Positions 8,889 through 17,030 of a stretch of 64,000 bases of DNA are shown one piece after another. Where the stretch lies: positions 186,001-250,000 of the forward strand of contig WLWY01000006.1 in NCBI GenBank assembly GCA_012103325.1. The letters are read 5' to 3'. Position numbers and translations under genes: made by a program. Every line of letters begins with the position of its first letter. The first letter of the stretch is position 1. Source of the stretch: Alphaproteobacteria bacterium. GTDB lineage: Bacteria; Pseudomonadota; Alphaproteobacteria; UBA8366; GCA-2717185. The notes under the pieces are model-generated. The model was given only the letters and a program-made list of their open reading frames with translations. It was not told the DNA's origin and made no database searches.

Positions 8889-10455
8889 AGAGAGCCCAGC
8901 GGCGATTTCGGATACTGTCAGCGAAACGACGCAGATCCGCCTCCAGCGGGCGGTCCTCTTCAAGCAAGGCGAAGTCCGTAAGAACCGATTCGGAAAATTG
9001 CGCCAACTCTTCGCTGGTGTTCCTCGGCTCGGTTGAATCGGATTCCGTTCCACTTCGTTGCCGCAATGCGACCGCTTGCACGGTCGCAAGCATATGCGCG
9101 GCGGCAACCTGTTCCGTCAGTTCGAGCACGCGCAGACAATCGCGTGCGGCGATAGTGCCCATGCTAACCTTGTCCTGGTTGTGGCATTCCGTGGAGCGCG
9201 AAAACACACTCGCGGGCATTGTTTGCTTCAAGGCCTCGGCAGTCCATGCCGAAACCGCGATCTGAACCGCCTTGAAACCGTGATTGATTGCCGAACGCTC
9301 GACCGTCGCGCCCGAAAGGTTGGCGGGCAAGCCATTGTTGAACTTGTTGTCGACGAGCAACGCCAGTTGCCGGTCCATGAGATCCGCCAGATTGGCCACG
9401 CAGTTCTTCATGCCGTCCATTACGAAAGCAATATGGCCGCCATAGAAGTGCCCGCCATGCAGCACACGCTCGCCCGCACCATCGATGACGGGATTGTCGT
9501 TCGTGCTGTTCAGTTCGGTTTCGATAAAGCCGCGCATCCAGGGCAGGCTATCGCGCAAGACCCCGACGACATGGGGCGCACACCTAATCGAGTAGCGATC
9601 CTGCAGGCGGTCCGAATTGCGCGGCGGGTCACCGACATCCAAGTCTTGACGCAGCCAGCCGGCGATTTTGGCCTGACCGGGGTGCGGCTTGAGTTCGAAG
9701 AGCCGCTCGTCGAAATGGTAGCGATTCCCCGCCAGGGCAACGCTCGCCAGAGCGGTCAGCCGCGTGCAAAGGCGCGTTAGATATTCGGCTCGCGCATAGG
9801 CATCGCACGCCAGCGCCGTCATCACCGCTGTGCCGTTCATGAGGGCCAGCCCTTCTTTGGGGCGCAGCTTGAGCGGTGTCAGGCCCAGCTGACGATGAAT
9901 ATCAACTGCCGGACAAGTTTCATCTCGGTAGACCGCGTCTCGTTCGCCGACCAGCAGCGCCGCCACATAGGATAGCGGCGTCAGGTCGCCACTCGCACCG
10001 ACCGACCCTTCTTCCGGGATCAACGGAACCACGTCCGCATTGAGAAACGTTTCCAACCGTTCGAGCAATTCCCAACTGACGCCGGAATATCCCTTCGTCA
10101 GAGACACCAGCCGCACGAGCATCACAGCACGGGCCATGTCGTGCGGAAGATATGCACCCATACCGCAGCCGTGGAATCGCAGAAGATGCAGTGGCAATTC
10201 CTCAACTAGATCCCGCGGAATATCCACAGTGCATGAATCGCCATACCCGGTCGTGACACCGTAAATAACGCCGTCTTCTTCGAGCAGCCGGTCCAGGAAT
10301 GCCGTTCCGCTCCGAATATGCCGCACGTAATCCGGGTCTCGATTGATCTGAATCTGCATCCGGCCATAGGCAATCGACAAAACATTTTCAATCGACAATA
10401 GGTCCGCACCCAACGTAAACAAACCTGGGGCTTCTACTGCGTTTCTGTCAGGCAC
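8881..10455 (-). CDS. Aromatic amino acid ammonia-lyase (HAL/PAL/TAL family)
   Basis: 524 aa. The MIO prosthetic group forms from Ala154-Ser155-Gly156 (GSVGASGDLTPL), and the catalytic Tyr lies in YGVTTGYGD (Y66). Such lyases make cinnamate or 4-coumarate, a plausible aryl starter for the ligase encoded at 12219-13952. The substrate-selectivity pair aligns to F94-H95 (RFHGCGMG). This is neither the His-Leu typical of TAL, the Phe-Leu of PAL nor the Ser-His of HAL, so the substrate is uncertain. The start is GTG 10455, 31 bp after the acyltransferase gene. It is an extra gene between the ApeJ- and ApeK-type genes compared with the minimal cluster. Confidence 0.88.
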   Translation of the reverse strand: MPDRNAVEAPGLFTLGADLLSIENVLSIAYGRMQIQINRDPDYVRHIRSGTAFLDRLLEEDGVIYGVTTGYGDSCTVDIPRDLVEELPLHLLRFHGCGMGAYLPHDMARAVMLVRLVSLTKGYSGVSWELLERLETFLNADVVPLIPEEGSVGASGDLTPLSYVAALLVGERDAVYRDETCPAVDIHRQLGLTPLKLRPKEGLALMNGTAVMTALACDAYARAEYLTRLCTRLTALASVALAGNRYHFDERLFELKPHPGQAKIAGWLRQDLDVGDPPRNSDRLQDRYSIRCAPHVVGVLRDSLPWMRGFIETELNSTNDNPVIDGAGERVLHGGHFYGGHIAFVMDGMKNCVANLADLMDRQLALLVDNKFNNGLPANLSGATVERSAINHGFKAVQIAVSAWTAEALKQTMPASVFSRSTECHNQDKVSMGTIAARDCLRVLELTEQVAAAHMLATVQAVALRQRSGTESDSTEPRNTSEELAQFSESVLTDFALLEEDRPLEADLRRFADSIRNRRWALYE

Positions 10456-10486
10456 GGGCTAGTGTTCCGAAAATAATCAATTAGTT

Positions 10487-11458
10487 TCAGACCTGTAATG
10501 TGGATTCTGATTGGGAAGCGGGCGTCATTGTGCCAGCCTGCCCCCAGAAGTCAAAAAAATTGAACCATTGATAGGGATCACTAACGCAATGGTATTCCAA
10601 CCGGGCCGCATATCGCGATATCCAACCGTCCAAAACCGCAGCTCGATTTGCGCGTGGCACTTTGATCAAATCGGCAAACGCCTCAAAGATAATGTGATAA
10701 CGACCAGCCCTCTTGAGACAGAAAATAAGCTGAACGGGACATTCCAACAGGTTCGCCAGAATGAAGGGCCCTTGGGGAAACGGTGCCGGTTCTCCTAAAA
10801 ACGACGCCCACCCAATCCGCGTAGACTGTGTCACCGGTGTGCGGTCGCCGACAATAACGACGAACTCTCCTTGCGAGACACGCTCGTGCAACAGCATGGC
10901 AGTGGCCGGATCGACCTCCGTCGTCTGTATCAGTGAAACCGTCGCTTCCGGACTGACGTTGCGAAGCAGACGGTTGAAATTTTGCGCGTGTTTGGTGTGG
11001 ACCAGAACGTTCAGTTTGAGCCCCAGCGAGAGTTGCCCGAGCGCCCGGCACACTTCCATATTGCCCAGATGCGATGCAATCAGCAGGCCACCGCGCCCGG
11101 ATCGGCGAAGCGCTTCAAATATTTCGCGGTTTTCATAGACAATATCGTCGTTTTGAATTTCACCCGCCCAGGCCGCCAGCTTGTCGAGAACTGCATTGCC
11201 AAATTCGAGGAAATGACGAAACGACTGACACCAACTGGGAGGATCGGTATGAACCCGCGACAAAAATGCACGGGACGCCCGTCGCGCGGTGGCCCCGAAA
11301 ACGAAAAAGTAGGCAATGACCGGGTAGAGCAAAAGCAAAAAGGCCGGCCGTCCAAGAATGCGATAGACAGCGAGCATCGTGCGAAGTCCCATATAGACGC
11401 CGCGTTCTTCGAGGCGCGCCCAATGCGACGTTCGTTCGCGAGCCGCGGCGGTGCTCAT
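10487..11458 (-). CDS. Lysophospholipid acyltransferase-family protein (LpxL/HtrB-like)
   Basis: 323 aa from ATG 11458, overlapping the glycosyltransferase stop as ATGA. An N-terminal membrane segment (LLLLYPVIAYFFVFG) is followed by SHLGNMEVCRAL, the HX4[D/E] catalytic motif of LPLAT enzymes, and by VGDRTPV. In E. coli-type APE clusters this domain is, as I recall, the C-terminal half of ApeJ fused to a GT2 domain; here the two are separate, overlapping genes. It probably transfers the aryl-polyene acyl group onto a lipid or sugar acceptor at the inner membrane. Confidence 0.82.
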   Translation of the reverse strand: MSTAAARERTSHWARLEERGVYMGLRTMLAVYRILGRPAFLLLLYPVIAYFFVFGATARRASRAFLSRVHTDPPSWCQSFRHFLEFGNAVLDKLAAWAGEIQNDDIVYENREIFEALRRSGRGGLLIASHLGNMEVCRALGQLSLGLKLNVLVHTKHAQNFNRLLRNVSPEATVSLIQTTEVDPATAMLLHERVSQGEFVVIVGDRTPVTQSTRIGWASFLGEPAPFPQGPFILANLLECPVQLIFCLKRAGRYHIIFEAFADLIKVPRANRAAVLDGWISRYAARLEYHCVSDPYQWFNFFDFWGQAGTMTPASQSESTLQV

Positions 11459-12222
11459 CGAACCGCCCTCCCCGAGTGGGCGTTTCCACCGGACCGGATA
11501 ATCTGCAAACTCAACACACGCCAAAGCATCCCGAAAAATAGCCGTGTATGCATCCAGCTTATCAGGCAATTGTCACGCCATAGCTTGAAATGGGATGAGC
11601 CATCTGCCGGGTAGGTCACTTTGGTCGGAAAAGCGAGAATGGAAACGCCCTCCCAATGAAGCCGGACGAGGATTTCCGGATCGAAATCCATCCTGCGGCC
11701 AAGACGAACGCGATCGGCAAGGCGTACGACCTGTGCCAAAGGGTAGACACGAAATCCACACATCGAATCCCGGATCGTGAGCGACAAGGTTTCGATCCAC
11801 ACCCAGACATGCGTGAGATAGCGCGCAACCAACCGCCCTCTTGGCACGCTCTTGTCGAACATGGGACAGCCGGCGATCACGGCATCTGGATTGGCTTCGG
11901 CGCATGCGAGAAATCGCGGAATATCACCAGGATCGTGCTGGCCGTCGGCATCGATCTGCACGGCGTGGGAAAACCCTTGCGCATGCGCGGCACGCAACCC
12001 GGTGAGAACCGCGGCGCCCTTTCCCCTATTTTCGGTGTGCTCTAGAAGTTTCAGCCAATCATGCCGCACAGACAGCGCTTGTAATACCGCCCGGCAGGTG
12101 TCGTCGCTCCCGTCATCGACCATGATTGTCGGCAGCGCGGTATTCGCCAGTTTTTCTGCCAGCGCCGCTGCCCCCGAGCCGTGATTGAACACTGGAACCA
12201 CAATACAGACCCTGAACGTCAT
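11455..12222 (-). CDS. Family 2 glycosyltransferase of APE cluster
   Basis: 255 aa GT-A fold. It begins FRVCIVVPVFNHG, has the metal-binding QIDADGQHDP (DxD) near residue 90 and a dolichol-phosphate-mannose-synthase-like body. It has few or no obvious transmembrane helices. Start ATG 12222 overlaps the ligase stop as ATGA, and its stop overlaps the acyltransferase start. Together they equal a split ApeJ. It likely adds a sugar to the lipid anchor of the polyene; the sugar donor is unknown. Confidence 0.83.
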   Translation of the reverse strand: MTFRVCIVVPVFNHGSGAAALAEKLANTALPTIMVDDGSDDTCRAVLQALSVRHDWLKLLEHTENRGKGAAVLTGLRAAHAQGFSHAVQIDADGQHDPGDIPRFLACAEANPDAVIAGCPMFDKSVPRGRLVARYLTHVWVWIETLSLTIRDSMCGFRVYPLAQVVRLADRVRLGRRMDFDPEILVRLHWEGVSILAFPTKVTYPADGSSHFKLWRDNCLISWMHTRLFFGMLWRVLSLQIIRSGGNAHSGRAVR

Positions 12223-13952
12223 GATGCGGCTTCGAAGGCAACGCGGCCGGATGAGAACTTGGTTTCAGAGGCGCTGTATAGGAACGTCAGATTCGCCTTC
12301 TTCCGATCGTAACGGAGCGCGAGCGTGACATCGTCCCCGGCCTGGAGAATCTTGAAGAACTTCAAAGCTTCAATTCGCCGGAACCCTTCCGGTATCGCGA
12401 AATGCGTCATGGCGAACGCAATAGCCCAATCGATCTGCACGACACCGGCCAGGATGGGAGCTTCAGGGAAGTGGCCTGCGAAGTAGAACAAATCTTCCGG
12501 CAAATGCAGATCCAAGGTAAGGCTGTCCGCTTCCGCCTTGCGTTTGACAATGACGGGATCGATGCGACGCCCCAGATTCTCATCGAAGAGCGCTGCCAAA
12601 GCTGCATCGCTCGTCTTGCCCCGTTCGTCCTCCGGCAGCCCCGTCACGAACCGCCATTTTCGCGGCAGTACAATGGCGGCGAGATAGGGTCTGAGCGCAT
12701 CGAGAAGCTGCTCACGCAGCGTCCGCCTGCCTTCTTGTTTTAATGTATCCCAACCGAGGTCCGAGGGTTCAATCACCGCGGCGAGACTCTGCCGTTTTGT
12801 CATTTCGTCAGGAAGCTGAACGACGCGCGCTGTTTCTACGGTGGGGCAGTCCGCGAGCCGGCGCTCGATCTCCGACAGGGAGACGCGCTGCTCTTCCAAC
12901 TTAACGACGCGGTCGGCACGGCCATTCAGGATAAAGCATCCGTCCGGCGTCAAACTCGCGCGGTCACTAGTAACAAGCCAATCCTTGTCCGGTAGAAACT
13001 GCGACCGCACCATCAATACGCTTTGTTGCGCATCCACCGCGATCTCGACACCGGGCAAGGGCCGCCATGGTTCAAGCGTCTCGGCGTCCATGACCGACCG
13101 GCAAGCGATGCCGCCTGTTTCAGTACTGCCATAGACCTCGACCACCGACTCGGTAAGCATGGCGTTGTACGCTGCTGCAACCGACGGCGGCAGCGGACCG
13201 CCAGAGGAAAATACAGGACCAAGAGATTCTTTCAGTCGGTTCAAATCGAGCACGGGTAACGCCCGCCTCAGAAATGCGGGACTGGAAACCAGCATGCAGC
13301 CGTTGTCCTTTTCCGCCGCCGCATGCAATTCCTCCGGGTAGGAAATGAGGTTACTGGCGAACGGCCGCTCCGTCGCGAGCGGCCATAGCACGCGAAACAA
13401 TAATCCATAAATATGATAAGGCGGGACGGTTGCCACAACGGTATTGCCGGCGCGAGGCATGAAGCGCTCGGTCAGTGCGGCAATTTCCGCTTCGAGACAC
13501 CACAGAGGCTTGCGTACGGCAACCGGAGCGCCAGTGGTGCCAGAGGTATGCAACACGATCTCCGCACGACCCGCATCAAGCACCGACAGCCCCGGAACAT
13601 CGCCAGAGGGAAGCTTATCGAATGGGTTTGTTGCATGGCGGTCTGCGCTGGAGATGACCCCATCCACCGTTGCCGCGAGGTCGGCGATATGGCCCTGCTG
13701 CAGATTGGCAGGTAGCACCGCCCGACATCCGGCATGAAGCGCTGCGAACACACCAACAGCGAGCGCATATGCATCCCGGTCCGCAATCAGCCAACAACGA
13801 CCGCCACTTTGCTTCAGCCTCGCCGCCAAACCGCCAACGTCGCGGGCAAATCCGCCCCAGTCATGTGACTCACCAACTCCTGTCGCGACCGTGAGGGTGC
13901 TGTCGCGTGGAACAACGAGCAGCCGAGAAATTTCTATAGCGGTAGGCTCCAT
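12219..13952 (-). CDS. Fused acyl-ACP ligase (ApeH type) and hotdog dehydratase (ApeI type)
   Basis: 577 aa. The N-terminal ~450 residues are an AMP-forming ligase: phosphate loop HTSGTTGAPVAV, VYGSTETGG and a C-terminal lid with DRVVKLEEQRVSLSEIE. It would activate the aryl starter and load ACP. From about residue 470 a FabZ/ApeI-like hotdog domain follows (FAGHFPEAPILAGVVQIDWA, with the catalytic His). In other APE clusters these are, as far as I recall, two genes. The join is in frame with no internal stop. Start ATG 13952 lies 88 bp after the membrane-protein gene. Confidence 0.88.
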   Translation of the reverse strand: MEPTAIEISRLLVVPRDSTLTVATGVGESHDWGGFARDVGGLAARLKQSGGRCWLIADRDAYALAVGVFAALHAGCRAVLPANLQQGHIADLAATVDGVISSADRHATNPFDKLPSGDVPGLSVLDAGRAEIVLHTSGTTGAPVAVRKPLWCLEAEIAALTERFMPRAGNTVVATVPPYHIYGLLFRVLWPLATERPFASNLISYPEELHAAAEKDNGCMLVSSPAFLRRALPVLDLNRLKESLGPVFSSGGPLPPSVAAAYNAMLTESVVEVYGSTETGGIACRSVMDAETLEPWRPLPGVEIAVDAQQSVLMVRSQFLPDKDWLVTSDRASLTPDGCFILNGRADRVVKLEEQRVSLSEIERRLADCPTVETARVVQLPDEMTKRQSLAAVIEPSDLGWDTLKQEGRRTLREQLLDALRPYLAAIVLPRKWRFVTGLPEDERGKTSDAALAALFDENLGRRIDPVIVKRKAEADSLTLDLHLPEDLFYFAGHFPEAPILAGVVQIDWAIAFAMTHFAIPEGFRRIEALKFFKILQAGDDVTLALRYDRKKANLTFLYSASETKFSSGRVAFEAAS

Positions 13953-14040
13953 CAGGCCCCACCACCCGGTCGATGCTTAGCGCAAGCCGGCCGCAACACA
14001 TCTCGGTAGATTGTTACGATCAAGTTTTGGGTTCCGATCG

Positions 14041-14634
14041 TTAAAACCATCCTTTCGCGCCCTGATGCCGCGCTGTACTGCGTTGTACGGCGCGTCGAAC
14101 AGCATATTCTCCAGCGAACAAAATACCCATCAGGGAATAAGAAATGACACTGTTGTAGAGCGCCCAGAACGCCATGTTCGTGCCCAAGACCGTGTACAGG
14201 GCAATAGCGCCGTTCACGATGAAGAATGCGCACCAGACCATCGTTACCTTGCGCGTATAGGAGATGCCGGCTTCCGGCAGGTCGGGCGTTGTTATACGCG
14301 CAATCTGTTCGATAATCGACGGCGGTCGAACCAAGGAAACCAAAAACAATGTGAACATCAGAACGTTCATGCACACGGGGTAGTACTGCAAAAGCGTGGG
14401 CGAATTGAATGCCATCGCTGAAACGCCGACCAGCAACAGGGCGGCAACAACGAGGTTCGCCTGCGGCATTCGGGCCGCCAGCCCGTCGAACCGTCTGGAA
14501 AGAAACAAACGCAGGAGAGCAATCGCAACAAGGGCAAATGCGATCAGCCGGGCTTCGAAAAATTCAAGACCGAAATAGACAATAATCGGATACGCGATGA
14601 CGAGAACGGCAATGGCGATATGCGCGGGAATCAC
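14041..14634 (-). CDS. apeG: COG4648-like integral membrane protein of APE cluster (ApeG type)
   Basis: 197 aa with about six hydrophobic helices and a basic C-terminal tail. The start is GTG 14634, 8 bp after the ACP stop (14643). Homologues occur next to the ACP genes in aryl-polyene and related type II fatty-acid-like clusters. The biochemical role is unknown, and no catalytic motif is visible. An 88-bp gap separates it from the ligase. Confidence 0.75.
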   Translation of the reverse strand: MIPAHIAIAVLVIAYPIIVYFGLEFFEARLIAFALVAIALLRLFLSRRFDGLAARMPQANLVVAALLLVGVSAMAFNSPTLLQYYPVCMNVLMFTLFLVSLVRPPSIIEQIARITTPDLPEAGISYTRKVTMVWCAFFIVNGAIALYTVLGTNMAFWALYNSVISYSLMGILFAGEYAVRRAVQRSTARHQGAKGWF

Positions 14635-14642
14635 GGAACGCG

Positions 14643-14909
14643 CTATTGGATCAGAAGATCGTGCACGGCATCAACCACATCGCCAACGGTCCGAACCTGC
14701 TTGAACGCATCCGGATCGAGCTTTCTTCCCGTCTTTTTCTTGAGTGCGACCATGAGATCGACTGCATCGATACTATCGATATCGAGGTCGTCGTAGAGTT
14801 TTGCATCAGCGACGATCGCATCGTCTTCAAGGTCGAAATTCTCGATGAAGATATGCTTGATGTGCGAAAGAATTTCTTCCTTTGTCGTACTGGAATCTAT
14901 CTCGGTCAT
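14643..14909 (-). CDS. apeF: Acyl carrier protein (second, ApeF type)
   Basis: 88 aa, acidic. The phosphopantetheine-attachment serine lies in DLDIDSIDAVDL (Ser near residue 46). It is expected to carry the growing polyene chain or the starter. ATG 14909 overlaps the preceding ACP stop (14906) by 4 bp. Having two ACPs in tandem is typical of APE clusters. Confidence 0.92.
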   Translation of the reverse strand: MTEIDSSTTKEEILSHIKHIFIENFDLEDDAIVADAKLYDDLDIDSIDAVDLMVALKKKTGRKLDPDAFKQVRTVGDVVDAVHDLLIQ

Positions 14910-15166
14910 GTTTGACGGCCCGCAGCAACAAATTCACTCAGTGATCCGACGGAGTAGAACCATTTGCTGATATCCTCCGACTCGGTGTCGATTTTTAGCC
15001 CATAGCGCTTTTGAATGGCCACGCCGAGTTCCAAGGCATCGATCGAATCCAGGCCGAGACCATCACCGAAAAGCGGTGCGTCGGTATCGATATCCTGCGG
15101 CTCGATCTCCTCCAAATCCAAAGTGTCGATCAGCAGGGTTTTCAATTCATCAACCAGATCGCTCAT
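14906..15166 (-). CDS. apeE: Acyl carrier protein (first, ApeE type)
   Basis: 86 aa from ATG 15166 (MSDLVDELK); an in-frame ATG at 15175 would add three residues. Attachment serine in GLGLDSIDALEL. The gene overlaps the acyltransferase stop (15150) and the next ACP start. Acidic, ACP-sized, and presumably modified by the PPTase at 258-1043. Confidence 0.92.
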   Translation of the reverse strand: MSDLVDELKTLLIDTLDLEEIEPQDIDTDAPLFGDGLGLDSIDALELGVAIQKRYGLKIDTESEDISKWFYSVGSLSEFVAAGRQT

Positions 15167-15902
15167 GTCTCTCAATACCCATTGAAAACAATTCTCGTAT
15201 CACCTCATTTACGCGGCGGTTCGACTTGCTACGCCCAGCGTCTTCGGTGAGCAACGGCTGAGGGTCGACTTTATCCCCAACCGTAATCTTAAAATGCATC
15301 TTCCGGCTCGGTATTTCGAACCACTTTTCAGCCTTCGTGAGTGTAGACGGCTCGCAGGTTATGACCAAGGGTATGAACAATTTCTGACTTTCCACAATGA
15401 CCGAAGCCGCACCGCGCTTGAGCTTCAGGGGTTGGCCAGGGACCGTTCGAGTCGCCTCGGGAAAGATCAGCAGATTGTTTTCTTGTTCAATGCTTTGAAC
15501 GCATTCCGCAATCAACTGCAACGGATCGTCACTCTGTATGTAGCCGGTCGCCCACATCACACCGGCGAGAAAAGGGTTGGACCATGCCGCTTTCTTAACG
15601 ACGCATAGCGTTCTTGGTAGCATCGAAATAATAAACACGACATCGAGCAGTGTCGGGTGATTCGCGATGATCAGATTCCCGGTATCGCGAGCAAGTTTTT
15701 CGGCATCGACAATTTCATAGCTCAGAATACCCAGCGATTTCATCATCCAAATAAAGAACCGAAACGACAGGTGAACGACATATTGGCAACCGAGATTCGC
15801 ACGTCTGCGGTCGAACGATGCCAAATGAATCGCAGGGAACAAGGTAAGCGATATGACCAGCGCTCCCGCGCCGAATACCGAGAAACTCAGTCCCGTGGCC
15901 AT
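15150..15902 (-). CDS. apeD: 1-acyl-glycerol-3-phosphate acyltransferase-like protein (ApeD type)
   Basis: 250 aa. An N-terminal hydrophobic segment precedes the PlsC motifs IANHPTLLD (HX4D) and FPEATRTVPG. It is a membrane-associated acyltransferase that could move an acyl or polyene chain between ACP and lipid. Start ATG 15902, 16 bp after the chain-length-factor stop. The family is clear; the acceptor is not. Confidence 0.85.
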   Translation of the reverse strand: MATGLSFSVFGAGALVISLTLFPAIHLASFDRRRANLGCQYVVHLSFRFFIWMMKSLGILSYEIVDAEKLARDTGNLIIANHPTLLDVVFIISMLPRTLCVVKKAAWSNPFLAGVMWATGYIQSDDPLQLIAECVQSIEQENNLLIFPEATRTVPGQPLKLKRGAASVIVESQKLFIPLVITCEPSTLTKAEKWFEIPSRKMHFKITVGDKVDPQPLLTEDAGRSKSNRRVNEVIRELFSMGIERHERSG

Positions 15903-15918
15903 TAGCCGCCAATAATAG

Positions 15919-16698
15919 TTAAGCTGCCGCAGCGTTCCTACTCCACGTCCAGATCAGCCGGCCGGTATCGAGAACCACAGGATCGCCGCCCCGAAGCAAC
16001 AATCTCAAGACTTCCAGTGCAGGGTCAGGCGTGTCGCAATTCGCAACGGCGCTTTCTTTTGCCAGGCCCCACGAAAGCTGCAACTCAGGTACATCATCTC
16101 CAGATTCAGGTGGCCGCAGCAACATCGCAAACGCGGCACTGTTCCGCACCGTCGTAGCACTATCCCGATAAAGCTCTGGCAACGGCTCATCGTGATAGAC
16201 GACCAGCACCGCCGGCGCGGCGCCATCGCTCATCAGGCTCCACGCCTCGAGGAAGGCGGCCTCTAAAGTCGCCTCGCCGCCGGAAAGCGCAGTGGCTTGC
16301 GCCGTATTTTGTGTTTCTATCGCGAAGAGGCTTGCCGCCGTGTTGTGAACGGACATGCTGAAGGCCGCTGCCGACGCAGGCTCGCCGGCCGCAAGGTTCT
16401 CCAAGATTCCATAGCTTCGATGATACTCGCCGTACCGCGAACAGAACACAAACGCGATGGCGTCTTGCTCCTCCGACAGACAATCCGCGGCAACGCGAAA
16501 TGCCATGCGGCTGAGCCGGCTCAATCTCCGGCGCATCATGGGTGCGACAAACTTAACGTCTGGCGCAACGGGTCCGCAAATAGCCCTCGTGCCCTCCGAC
16601 CATGCATGCCATGAAGACTGGTCAGTTAGTCCAGGCGCCCATGCCGCCCACCGGCGTACGGAAAGAGTAATTTGCTGATCAGATTCCATGTCGTTCAA
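15919..16698 (-). CDS. apeC: Beta-ketoacyl synthase-like chain-length factor (ApeC type)
   Basis: 259 aa, shorter than a full KS, with thiolase-like segments (FVFCSRYGEY, FSMSVHNTAASLFAIET) but no active-site Cys in the usual place. This fits the chain-length-factor partner of a KS. Start ATG 16698 or 16689. It is the first gene of the minus-strand APE operon, and the promoter should lie in 16699-17030. Assignment as partner of the KS at 3710-4903 follows the ApeO:ApeC complex known from other APE systems. Confidence 0.8.
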   Translation of the reverse strand: MNDMESDQQITLSVRRWAAWAPGLTDQSSWHAWSEGTRAICGPVAPDVKFVAPMMRRRLSRLSRMAFRVAADCLSEEQDAIAFVFCSRYGEYHRSYGILENLAAGEPASAAAFSMSVHNTAASLFAIETQNTAQATALSGGEATLEAAFLEAWSLMSDGAAPAVLVVYHDEPLPELYRDSATTVRNSAAFAMLLRPPESGDDVPELQLSWGLAKESAVANCDTPDPALEVLRLLLRGGDPVVLDTGRLIWTWSRNAAAA

Positions 16699-17030
16699 CT
16701 AAATTCACCCTGTTACAAGGCGAATCGTCTGCCGTCGTCCCCTCCTGTTTGCGCGCCGCAGCGCCGCTAACAGACCCCATGCTCCGCACCTCAATATTCT
16801 AGCATAGCACGTGACATGAACCAATTAACGCGGAAAAAGATAGTTCTACCGAACAACACCAACATCCCAAGATCAGCGACATTCGTCTCAATACATATAG
16901 ATTATATGTCCCCCCCAGAGGCAAGTATGAACAAAAAGACAGCCAGTTTATCCGCTTTAACTCTAACGATCATTATATGACAGGGCCATGCGGGCAGGAT
17001 CGTCACCGGTCTCCCGCCCCGTTGGACGAA
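16699..17030. other. Intergenic region, expected promoter of the APE operon
   Basis: 332 bp, AT-richer than the flanks, between the sulfatase-like gene (ends 17031) and the first APE gene. It must hold the minus-strand operon promoter. An imperfect hairpin (GGGCGGGA / TCCTGCCC on the minus strand, about 16985-17020) could end transcription from the upstream gene. I cannot assign -35/-10 boxes with confidence. Confidence 0.4.
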
